Translations under genes and position numbers: made by a program
From: Caldifarciminota bacterium
Lineage (GTDB): Bacteria > Hydrothermota > Tepidihabitantia > Tepidihabitantales > Tepidihabitantaceae
Length of the DNA: 39,634 bases
Reading direction: 5' to 3'
Assembly (NCBI GenBank): GCA_030612625.1
Contig: JAUWNN010000002.1
Span: 1 to 39,634 of the forward strand
The notes under the pieces: generated by a model
What the model saw: only the letters and a program-made list of their open reading frames with translations
Told to the model about the DNA's origin: nothing
Databases searched by the model: none
Shown: piece by piece, positions 18,325 through 26,879 of the stretch
How the letters are laid out: every line of letters begins with the position of its first letter
How positions within the stretch are numbered: the first letter of the stretch is position 1

Positions 18325-19497
18325 ATGAAAGAACGAACTAAGCTTGTCCTGCTCATTGCCATATTCCTCGCTGCCTATTTCCTGCCCTTCGAGAGCCTGC
18401 GTTTCAGGGGCGCAATCATGGAAGGGTTCCACCTGCTGCAGGAGTATGCCCGGTTGCACGTACTCTTCTGTCTGGTGCCGGCGTTCTTCATTGCCGGCGC
18501 GATTCAGAACTTCCTGTCCCAGGCAACGGTACTGCGCTATCTCGGACCCAAAGCACCGAAGCCGCTTGCCTACGGAGTCGCATCGGTCTCGGGCGCAATT
18601 CTGGCGGTCTGCTCCTGCACCGTCCTGCCGATGTTCGCCGGCATCTACACTGCCGGAGCCGGCCTGGGTCCGGCAATCGCATTCCTCTATTCGGGCCCGG
18701 CAACCAACGTCCTGGCTATCATCCTGACCGCCCGGGTCCTGGGGTTTGAAATCGGCATCGCCCGGGCTTTGGGCGCGGTCCTTTTCGCCGCGATTGTCGG
18801 CCTGCTCATGGCTTTCTTCTTCCGCCGCGAAGAAACCGCCCGCGCGAACAGCGCGATATTCGAACAGGAAGGCGAAAAGCTCCGACGCAGCCTTGGCCAG
18901 AACATCCTCTACTTCCTTGTCATGATTGGCATCCTCGTGTTTGCGGCCTGGGGCAAGCCTTCCCAACCGGTCGGGTTCTGGAACTTGGTCTACGGCATCA
19001 AGTGGTATCTGGTCATTGGCCTGCTGGTCGTCCTCGGTCTGATGCTCTGGCGCTGGTTCGAGAAGTCCGAACTCAAGGCCTGGGTGATGTCCACCTGGGA
19101 CTTCACCAGGAAGATTCTGCCGCTGCTCTTTGCCGGCGTTTTCGTGGCCGGAATTCTGCTTGGCCGGCCGGGCACGGACAGCGGGTTAATACCATCAGGT
19201 GCGGTTGCGGGTCTGGTCGGCGGCAACTCGATTATCGCCAATTTCTTCGCCTCGATTGCCGGTGCTTTCATGTACTTCGCCACCCTGACCGAAGTGCCCA
19301 TTCTCCAAGGACTACTTGGCAGCGGCATGGGTAAAGGACCAGCCCTGTCCTTGCTTCTCGCCGGCCCGTGTCTTTCGCTACCCTCAATGCTCGTCATCCG
19401 CTCGGTTATCGGCACAAAGAAGACGCTCGTCTACGTCTGCATCGTGGTCGCCATGGCAACCTTGACCGGCATACTGTTCGGGCTTGTCGCCCGCTAG
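18325..19497 (+). CDS. Permease, ArsP/YraQ (DUF318) family
   Basis: AVCSCTVLPMFAGIYTAGAGLGPAIAFLYSGPATN; multiple TMs; LLAGPCLSLPSMLVIRSVIG. Confidence 0.9.
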   Translation: MKERTKLVLLIAIFLAAYFLPFESLRFRGAIMEGFHLLQEYARLHVLFCLVPAFFIAGAIQNFLSQATVLRYLGPKAPKPLAYGVASVSGAILAVCSCTVLPMFAGIYTAGAGLGPAIAFLYSGPATNVLAIILTARVLGFEIGIARALGAVLFAAIVGLLMAFFFRREETARANSAIFEQEGEKLRRSLGQNILYFLVMIGILVFAAWGKPSQPVGFWNLVYGIKWYLVIGLLVVLGLMLWRWFEKSELKAWVMSTWDFTRKILPLLFAGVFVAGILLGRPGTDSGLIPSGAVAGLVGGNSIIANFFASIAGAFMYFATLTEVPILQGLLGSGMGKGPALSLLLAGPCLSLPSMLVIRSVIGTKKTLVYVCIVVAMATLTGILFGLVAR

Positions 19498-19510
19498 AAA
19501 AGAGAACGAC

Positions 19511-19813
19511 ATGTCCTGGCTTGCCGGAATCCCCAGAGACGAAATCCCGTGGTTCCCCATTATCGACGCGGACAGATGCGTCAAGTGCGGCATGTGTATG
19601 AACTGCGGCAGAAGTGTTTATGACTGGACCTCCGACGGAGCTCGGGTAGTCCGACCCTACGACTGTGTCGTCGGCTGCAACACCTGCGCCAATCTGTGCC
19701 TTGGCCAGTGCATCACCTTCCCACCTATTGAGGAAGTCAGGAAGGTCTATCAACAGCACAAGGTCTGGCCCAAGGTGAAGGAAGAACTGAAGAAAGAAGG
19801 CAGAATAACATAG
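19511..19813 (+). CDS. 4Fe-4S ferredoxin-type protein
   Basis: DADRCVKCGMCMNCG ... DCVVGCNTCANLCLGQCITFP. Confidence 0.88.
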   Translation: MSWLAGIPRDEIPWFPIIDADRCVKCGMCMNCGRSVYDWTSDGARVVRPYDCVVGCNTCANLCLGQCITFPPIEEVRKVYQQHKVWPKVKEELKKEGRIT

Positions 19814-19821
19814 GAGGTATC

Positions 19822-20061
19822 ATGGATATCAAAGTCCTCGGCGTAGGTTGCCCGCGCTGCACTGAGACCGAGAAGCGAATTAGAAATGTCCTGGCTGAAA
19901 TGGACATCGCCGCCAACCTGGAAAAGCTTACCGACATCAAGCTCTTCGCCTCAATGGGCGTGCTCCAGACGCCGGGAGTCGTCATTGACGGCGAAGTCAA
20001 GTCCCAAGGCAAGATTCCGAGCAAGGAAGAAATCAGAAACTGGCTTGAAGCCAAAGAGTAA
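19822..20061 (+). CDS. Small redox-active disulfide (thioredoxin-like) protein
   Basis: MDIKVLGVGCPRCTETEKRIRNVL...LFASMGVLQTPGVVIDGEVKSQGKIPS; good SD. Confidence 0.93.
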   Translation: MDIKVLGVGCPRCTETEKRIRNVLAEMDIAANLEKLTDIKLFASMGVLQTPGVVIDGEVKSQGKIPSKEEIRNWLEAKE

Positions 20062-20090
20062 GGAGAGTTTCGCGGTTTTGGAACCATCGC

Positions 20091-21128
20091 TCACACAACC
20101 CGAACCCTGCCCTGCCCTAAGTTAACATGACCAACCGTGACTGCCTGAGAAACTCCGGCTTGGTGCAACCGGGCCAACAGCTCCCCGGCCTTTTGTGCCG
20201 ATACCGCAATCAGCAGTCCGCCTGATGTCTGCGCATCACAGAGCAGCATCTGCAGTTCCTCTGACACCGCAGACGCAAACTCGGCCCTGGTCTTCATGAA
20301 TTGATAGTTCTTCACCGAGCCTTCGGGAAAAAGGCCCTGTCGTGCGAGGTCAAACGCCTCGGGTATGATTGGCACTTGATTTGCTTCAATCACCAGGTCA
20401 ACATTGCTGGCATCAGCCATTTCCCAGGCATGACCCAGAAGTCCGAACCCGGTAATGTCGGTTGCCGCATTCACCCCGACCGTAATCATCGCTTCAGCCG
20501 CAGAACGGTTGAGTTCACTCATGGTACGGTTGGCCTGTTCTACCGCTCGGGCAGAAGCCAGGTCTGCACGCAGCGCGGTCGTGATGATGCCGATGCCAAG
20601 CGGTTTGGTGAGAACCAGAGTGTCGCCGGGCCGGGCACCACTGTTAGCGATGATTCGCTTCGGATGAACCAGACCGGTGACCGCAAGCCCGCACTTCACC
20701 TCCGCATCCTTCATCGTGTGCCCGCCCAAGACCACGGCGTCCGCCTCCCGAACCTTATCCCACATCCCGGCAAGCACAGCACGGACTGTTTCATGCTCAA
20801 TCTCGCCGACCGGGTAGCCGACAATAGCCAGTGCGGCGATAGGTGTACCTCCCATCGCATACACGTCGCTCAAGGAATTGGCGGCTGCTATCTGCCCGAA
20901 TGCGTACGGGTCGTCCGCAATTGGAGTAAGCACATCGACCGTCTGCACAAGGGCCTGGTCTGGGTCTAAAGCATACACTCCGGCATCGTCCGAGGTTTCG
21001 CTGCCAACGAGCAGGCTCGGATGCTCGAATCGAGGAAGCTGATGCAGAACCTGCATCAGGTCTTCCTGGCACACCTTGGAGGCTCAGCCCGCAGCCCGAG
21101 CGTAGTCGATGAACCGTCGCTCTTCCAT
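20091..21128 (-). CDS. selD: Selenide, water dikinase SelD, selenocysteine-containing (in-frame TGA at 21084-21086)
   Basis: Reverse strand from SD aggaggattATG: MEERRFIDYARAAG-U-ASKVCQEDLMQVLHQLPRFEHPSLLVGSETSDDAGVYAL...; the TGA sits at the catalytic Cys/Sec position of SelD. Confidence 0.92.
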
Positions 21129-21137
21129 AATCCTCCT

Positions 21138-21761
21138 CTAGATTCCTATGACCTTGTCACTGTCCATGAGCATCTCGGCCAGCTCATACATGTTGGAAAC
21201 GGTGCCGACTCGCACCTGGTCCTTCAGTCCAAAGAAATCCAGACACGTGCCGCAAACCCTGACCTCCGTGCCCTGATTCTCAAGAGTCTTGAGTGCATCC
21301 AGAACCTCGGACTCGGCCAGGGACAGCTTCACCCCGCTGTTCATCAGCGCCAGGGATGCGGGCCTGGAAGGAAGTTCGACCAGGGTACGCAGGAACAGAC
21401 CCATGAGCAACTTGCCGAGCTTGTCATCACCCCGACCAAGCCGGTCCGAGCTGACGAACACTGCTGTTCCAGTCTTCGCACAGGGAGCCGCGACTTGCGA
21501 ACCTCTGACAATCGTGACCGCATAAACGCCCGGCTCCCGTTCCTTGCAGGAAACCTGACAACCGGCTCGTTCGGCAAATCGGACGATGTTGTCTCTGGAT
21601 GTTGGGCTGTCGGTGAGCACAACGACCTTTCCGCGCGGTGTGGATTCAATCGCCTTCCTGGTCCGGACAACCGGCTCAGGACAAACCAGACCCCTGACAT
21701 CCACCTCGGTTGCGCCGCCCTCATCACTTTGAGGCCCTCTGTCTTTGTCCGCATTCATCAT
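21138..21761 (-). CDS. yedF: Sulfurtransferase-like selenium metabolism protein YedF
   Basis: TusA-like VDVRGLVCPEPVVRTRKAIE plus DsrE-like C-terminal domain; next to selD. Confidence 0.9.
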   Translation of the reverse strand: MMNADKDRGPQSDEGGATEVDVRGLVCPEPVVRTRKAIESTPRGKVVVLTDSPTSRDNIVRFAERAGCQVSCKEREPGVYAVTIVRGSQVAAPCAKTGTAVFVSSDRLGRGDDKLGKLLMGLFLRTLVELPSRPASLALMNSGVKLSLAESEVLDALKTLENQGTEVRVCGTCLDFFGLKDQVRVGTVSNMYELAEMLMDSDKVIGI

Positions 21762-22108
21762 TTACCTCCTGAATCGCTGCCGACAGCATCCTGCTCAGAA
21801 ACTTTGTGTTCGGCACTGCTGTAATTTAGGACTTGTGACGGTCTGATTCCCTGTTCGGCCAGCATCGACAGAACGGCAGCCGCCGATCGCTCCTCAACCA
21901 GCAACAGCACCCCGCAGCCCTGAATTCGACGGGGTGCTACGAGAACATCGAAGCCCTTCTCTTTAAGGAACTCACCGGCCCGGAGCAACTGGTGAACCGA
22001 CCCGAAAGCCAAGGCAGAACAGGAAGCCAAGAAAGGGTGCACCCCGGACACAGGCTGCCCGTGTGCGAAAGTGGTGGAGACTCCACCACCATCATCTCCG
22101 ACAGTCAC
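21758..22108 (-). CDS. DUF3343 putative Se/S carrier-like protein (GTG start)
   Basis: ALAFGSVHQLLRAGEFLKEKGFDVLVAPRRIQGCGVLLLVEERS; overlaps the yedF start. Confidence 0.75.
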   Translation of the reverse strand: MTVGDDGGGVSTTFAHGQPVSGVHPFLASCSALAFGSVHQLLRAGEFLKEKGFDVLVAPRRIQGCGVLLLVEERSAAAVLSMLAEQGIRPSQVLNYSSAEHKVSEQDAVGSDSGGK

Positions 22109-22184
22109 AAACGTGTCCTCACTGCTTGCTTCAGCGTCATCCTGCAGCTCTCCACAAACTTGCTCCGCCAGCTTTCTCCTGAAC

Positions 22185-22967
22185 CTATGGCCTCAACATC
22201 ACCTTGCAGACCGTGGACTCCGAGCCTGCGGTCAGCCGCAGCAAGTAAACACCGCCGGGCAGTTTCTCATCTTGTGACCACTGCAAACGATGCTGTCCGG
22301 CATCGCACCGGCTATCCAGCAGGGTCCTGACCGGCCGGCCGTTGATGTCGTAGAGAGCCATGTTGCACCGCGTCTGTCTGCTGTTCGGCAGCTCGGGCAC
22401 CTCGTAGTTCACCGTGGCCCCGCTTCTCACCGGGTTTGGCACGACCCGCAACCCGATTCTTCGGGACTTCCAAACCGGTTCGTCCTCTCCGATACCAACG
22501 CCTGCGAGGGTGTACGTCGTTATCGAATCTGCAAGGGACGGGTTTCCTATCGAACGGACGTGCAGATTCAGTATCTCTTCGCCGTGCGTAGTGCTTGTGT
22601 ACACCGTGATATGAATCAGTGTATCTTGCTCGCCAACTGCGAGGGTGTCATACAACACCTGTCCTGGCTCTGCTCACCTGAAACCAACACAGTAACTGAC
22701 ATACCAGTCCGGGACACCCTGAAGCACCCGGCAGTCGAACTCGTACACGTCCGGCTCGGTCCCGGTATTGGTCAGGGTGAAATGGAACTCGACAACCTCG
22801 CCCGGCTCGACCTGCTGCACCGTATCACTTCGACTGATGAACTCAAACTGGTAGCCAGCCAGGAGCGGGCTTGCGGCCAAGAGCAGCGCGGCGAGCAGGA
22901 CGGCCATGCCGCGCGCCGGCCGCTTCAGGATTGACTTTTGACTTCTGACTTCTGACTTCTGACTCAT
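22185..22967 (-). CDS. Candidate secreted selenoprotein (in-frame TGA at 22674-22676) with C-terminal sorting domain
   Basis: ORFs 22674..22967 and 22185..22658 are in the same frame, split only by TGA: ...GVPDWYVSYCVGFR-U-AEPGQVLYDTLAVGEQDT...; SD aggaggtaggcaATG; ends in RVVPNPVRSGATVNYEVPEL...GGVYLLRL. Confidence 0.72.
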
Positions 22968-22970
22968 TGC

Positions 22971-23780
22971 CTACCTCCTCTGTTCTTCAAACCTCCTGCA
23001 GAAAGCGGTCTGCAGGATTTTTCTAGTTGTCATGTCCTGGACGAATGCGACCGCGCCCAGCATTGACCGGTTCCAGAACTCCTTGATTGGAAACGTCTCC
23101 TCCACCACCAAGGTATCGCCCTTGAGCAGGCTGACCCGAGTGCCGTTCTCGTCCGGCAACATCTGCCTCATGACGCCATTGAAGACCGAGTCGGTCGCAC
23201 CGGACGGACAGGTCCGAACACTGTCCTCCTGGACTACAATAAACAGCCTGAGACTTTCCACTGGAGTCGAATCCACGCCGGTCGCTCTCACGCGGACCGT
23301 GCCAGTGCCTGTTGCCAAGGTCGCTTCCAGACTCAACTGAGCCTTTGGAGTTACGCTCCGGGCCGCCAGGATGTAGTTACGGAACGTCTCGTAGTTATGT
23401 TCTGGCCCTGAAGTTCGAATCACATCGCCGCCATCGAATACCGTTGCCGGCTCACCGCCCGAGTCATAGTACAGCCGGCGCCGGGTTTCGACATACTCAG
23501 GACAGAGCGTATCTCCTGCCACGCGCCGGTGATAAGCAATAACCACCAGGCTGTCCGCGAACTCCTCGGCCAGGCTGTCGAGAGCATGTGCCGCATAGGG
23601 GCAGTAGACGCAGCGCACAAAAGTGAAGAACTCGACCAGCACCACCCGGTTCGTCGGAATAATCTGCAACTCCGGGGCCTCAGAGCAACCGGCAAGAGCA
23701 ACCAGAGCGGCTGCCAGCAAGCAAAGGAGCCTGCCGGAACGGACGAGACGGCCTAGTCCAGGCCGATGCATGGTAGTCAT
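22971..23780 (-). CDS. Omp28-like thioredoxin-fold secreted protein
   Basis: Lipobox LVALAGC; VVLVEFFTFVRCVYCPYAAHALDSLAEEF. Confidence 0.82.
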   Translation of the reverse strand: MTTMHRPGLGRLVRSGRLLCLLAAALVALAGCSEAPELQIIPTNRVVLVEFFTFVRCVYCPYAAHALDSLAEEFADSLVVIAYHRRVAGDTLCPEYVETRRRLYYDSGGEPATVFDGGDVIRTSGPEHNYETFRNYILAARSVTPKAQLSLEATLATGTGTVRVRATGVDSTPVESLRLFIVVQEDSVRTCPSGATDSVFNGVMRQMLPDENGTRVSLLKGDTLVVEETFPIKEFWNRSMLGAVAFVQDMTTRKILQTAFCRRFEEQRR

Positions 23781-24146
23781 ATCTCTGTACTGAAGTAATG
23801 AATCCGGCCCCAGTCATCCTTCACAGTGCCGATGACCACCGCGGCCAGACCGCAGACGAGAAAAATAGCGAACAACACACGTCTGACCACTACACTCTCT
23901 TGTTCGGGATGAAGGATGGAACTGCCCGACCGAAAGGATGGCCGGACGAAAACGGAGGGGATGCTCTTCCTGGAGACAAACTGTCTCCTATGAGTCGAGG
24001 AGTCATGTGTTCCACCTCCGGCCCATCAGCAGCAGACGCTTGGTAGAACTCATCACATATAGAATAGCTGACCCACTATTCCTGTCGAGCCCGCCCATCT
24101 GCACACGTACATCCGGGAACCTTGCGTCTTACGCCTTGCCGTCTGC

Positions 24147-24323
24147 CTATCCGCAGCAGCGGCTGTCGCCTTCCGGCGGAGCTTCATCTCCCGCCTTCCT
24201 GACCTTCAGCGGCGTGTCGCAGCACTTGATGACGCATCCCTTCTCGCAACTGCAGCTCTTGGTCACAGTCATTTCGAGCCCGCAGTCCGGGCAGTATACT
24301 ACGTCTCCGACCTCGAAAGATAC
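24147..24323 (-). CDS. Small Cys-rich protein, desulfoferrodoxin N-terminal/rubredoxin-like
   Basis: VYCPDCGLEMTVTKSCSCEKGCVIKCCDTPLKVRK. Confidence 0.65.
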   Translation of the reverse strand, partial: VSFEVGDVVYCPDCGLEMTVTKSCSCEKGCVIKCCDTPLKVRKAGDEAPPEGDSRCCG

Positions 24324-24384
24324 CATCTCAACTCTCCCTTCAGATTGCGCCCGCAGTTCTGCTCTGACATACCACAAGCCGGCC

Positions 24385-24789
24385 TTATGCGCTGACCATC
24401 AGCTTTCCGGCATCGGGTCCGCGCGAGGCGTTATACACCTCGGTTACCTTAAACACAACCACGCCTTTGAAGTTCTTGTCCGGCTTTTTCTTGTGCAGGT
24501 TGCCGTTGGCCAGGTCATAGGCCGAGCCTGAGGTCTCGTAGGTTGCGGTCCCCTTCAGCTTGTAGGCTTCACCACCTTCGCTGCAGCCCGAGATACAGAC
24601 CCTGCCGTTGGCTTGAATGTTAGCCTTGGTCGCCTTCATGAACAGGTCGCCAATCACCATGGTATCTTCATCAAACCACCAGTACTGAAGCATCGGCACA
24701 ACATTGGGCACGCAGTTCTCATCAACTGTGGCAAGATAAACCATAAGACCATTGCCGAACATCTCTTTTACCTGCTCCGGAATCCGCAT
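24385..24789 (-). CDS. Pyridoxamine 5'-phosphate oxidase-like (FMN-binding) protein
   Basis: MVYLATVDENCVPNVVPMLQYWWFDEDTMVIGDLFMKATKANIQANGRVCI; TAATG overlap with the upstream gene. Confidence 0.8.
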   Translation of the reverse strand: MRIPEQVKEMFGNGLMVYLATVDENCVPNVVPMLQYWWFDEDTMVIGDLFMKATKANIQANGRVCISGCSEGGEAYKLKGTATYETSGSAYDLANGNLHKKKPDKNFKGVVVFKVTEVYNASRGPDAGKLMVSA

Positions 24790-25061
24790 TACTTCTCCTT
24801 TCTGAAAAACACCCAGCATTCGCAGTGTCCATCCTCGTCCACTTCTTCGTCCATTTCCGGGCATGGACAGAGCGGGTCTTTTTCCGGGTCCAAGGGATGA
24901 TGCTGCTTGCACGGGCAGTAGTACTTTCCGAACTGCTCGAAGTTGTTGACCATCCGTTCGAGCATCTTATTCAGATGCTTCTCATTCGGATTCAGAATAC
25001 ATCCGTGTTCCTCAGCAATCGCCTTGACCCGGTCGAGGTTCTCCTGAAACGCATCAGCCAT
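24789..25061 (-). CDS. Ferredoxin-thioredoxin reductase catalytic subunit-like protein
   Basis: FGKYYCPCKQ...DPLCPCPEMDEEVDEDGHCECWVFFRKE: CPC/CPC/CxC pattern of FTR. Confidence 0.85.
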   Translation of the reverse strand: MADAFQENLDRVKAIAEEHGCILNPNEKHLNKMLERMVNNFEQFGKYYCPCKQHHPLDPEKDPLCPCPEMDEEVDEDGHCECWVFFRKEK

Positions 25062-25078
25062 ATAGCTGCCTCGTTTTC

Positions 25079-25942
25079 CTACGGCAACGTCACCCAGAAA
25101 TCGAGCCCGATATCGAACGGCTGAAGCGAGCCGCCCTTGCACGCAAACTCAAGCGGCACCCCGACTTTGGGCCGAATTGCCAGCTTCGGAATCGGCTTCC
25201 ATATCGCGCCGAACCAGGCTTCATGCCGGTCCTTAGCGCTCTTCGCGTTCGTCACGCCATCGACTTTGGTTTCCGCCAGCATCATGCCGCCGACCGAAAG
25301 GAACACACCCGTTTTCTTGTTGAACTTGTAATCCACCTTCACGACGTACTCAAACATGTTGCCGACATCGTATTCCTTCTCGACTTCTTCCACTGTCTTG
25401 GTGTACTTGCCGTTCAGCCAGTACCCGAGTCGCAGATGGCCGATGAACCCGGCCAGCTTCTGGGTCTGGGCAATAGCGCCGAACCCGAAGTCCAGGGTCC
25501 GGTCGCCCAGCGACGGGTTCGCGTCTTCGGGTGCGGTCGGCAGAATCGCAGCAACCGACAGGGTCAGCTTTACCGGTGTCAGCTTGCCTTTGAGCACCCC
25601 GTATCTCGCCTTGAGCCAGGCATCGCCGAGCCCCAAAGAACTGTGGTCGCCTTTGCTCTTTGAATACAACGGGGCTACGACACCGAGCTCCAGGCCCTTG
25701 AACAGGCCGAGTCCGACCATTGGCAGAAACTTGATGACCGTGGTCTTCTTGTCGTCGGCAAGGTCTTTCCATTCACTGTTGTCCCAGTCGTACCCTCTCG
25801 CGGTCTGCATGTACCCGTTCGGCACCAGGACCATCAACTGCATCGGTTTGAGTGTCGATGCTCCGCGCCATATCAGCGGCGAAGCGGACACGCTGCTAAC
25901 GGCCACAGCAAGAACGGCCGCCAGTATCAGACTTTTCTTCAT
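25079..25942 (-). CDS. Outer-membrane beta-barrel protein (transporter-like)
   Basis: Signal peptide and alternating amphipathic strands (GLELGVVAPLYSKS, LDFGFGAIAQTQ, IGLDFWVTLP). Confidence 0.75.
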   Translation of the reverse strand: MKKSLILAAVLAVAVSSVSASPLIWRGASTLKPMQLMVLVPNGYMQTARGYDWDNSEWKDLADDKKTTVIKFLPMVGLGLFKGLELGVVAPLYSKSKGDHSSLGLGDAWLKARYGVLKGKLTPVKLTLSVAAILPTAPEDANPSLGDRTLDFGFGAIAQTQKLAGFIGHLRLGYWLNGKYTKTVEEVEKEYDVGNMFEYVVKVDYKFNKKTGVFLSVGGMMLAETKVDGVTNAKSAKDRHEAWFGAIWKPIPKLAIRPKVGVPLEFACKGGSLQPFDIGLDFWVTLP

Positions 25943-25943
25943 C

Positions 25944-26879
25944 CTATCCTCCTTTGGTTGTTTCTATCTGCTTACTGCTTTCCTTCATCACTTCTTCCAG
26001 CACGGTCCGGACCCGCAGAAGCGCTTCGACGAATTCCGGTGCCACCCGGTCGCGCGGCCGCCTGATATCAACCGGAAAATCGTCGGCAATCCGCGAGGGC
26101 CGGTCCGCCATCGCCACCACCCGCTGCCCGAGGTAGACCGCTTCGTCGATGTTGTGGGTAACGAACAGGACCGTCTTGCCGGTACGCTCCCAGACCGACA
26201 GCAGTTCATCCTGCAGCCGGTGCCTCGTGCGCTCATCCAGGGCTCCGAACGGCTCATCCATCAACAGCAGGTCCGGGTCGGTCGCCAGGGACCGAGCGAT
26301 TGCCACCCGCTGTTGCATCCCGCCCGAAAGCTCGTACGGCCGGCTCCGGGCAAACCGCGCGAGCCCGACCATACCAAGCAGCTCCTTTGCCCGGGCGTGC
26401 CGCTCGCGCTTCCCGGTCCCGCGCATCTCCAGTCCGAACGCGACGTTGTCGAGCACGTTCCGCCAGGGGAAAAGCGAATACTGCTGGAACACCATCCCGG
26501 TATCCTGCCGCGGACCGGCCACCGGTTCCTCACCGACCATCACGATTCCCGAACTGGACGCGAGCAGCCCGGCCACAATCCGCAACAGCGTGGTCTTGCC
26601 GCACCCGGTCGGCCCGACCAGGCAGGTAAAGCTCCCCGGCTCGATTGCCAGGTCGATGCCGTCGAGTGCGATGACACTTCCGCCGTCCCGGCCCTGGAAC
26701 ACCTTGCTGAGGTTCTCAATCCTGATTCCCGCATTCGGCACTCGCAACTCACCCTGGAACCCTGGGACCCTTGGACCCTTGGACCCTTTCCTCTTGTCAT
26801 TCGTCACTCGAACTTCCCCCGTCACCGCTCCAAGGCCTGCCAGCCGGTGAACGGCCGCCCGAGCAACCCGATGCCCCAT
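25944..26879 (-). CDS. ABC transporter ATPase, nitrate/sulfonate/taurine (SsuB/TauB) type; N-terminal start uncertain
   Basis: GPTGCGKTTLLRIVAG, LSGGMQQRVAIARSL, LLLMDEPFGALDERTR. Confidence 0.93.
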   Translation of the reverse strand: MGHRVARAAVHRLAGLGAVTGEVRVTNDKRKGSKGPRVPGFQGELRVPNAGIRIENLSKVFQGRDGGSVIALDGIDLAIEPGSFTCLVGPTGCGKTTLLRIVAGLLASSSGIVMVGEEPVAGPRQDTGMVFQQYSLFPWRNVLDNVAFGLEMRGTGKRERHARAKELLGMVGLARFARSRPYELSGGMQQRVAIARSLATDPDLLLMDEPFGALDERTRHRLQDELLSVWERTGKTVLFVTHNIDEAVYLGQRVVAMADRPSRIADDFPVDIRRPRDRVAPEFVEALLRVRTVLEEVMKESSKQIETTKGG

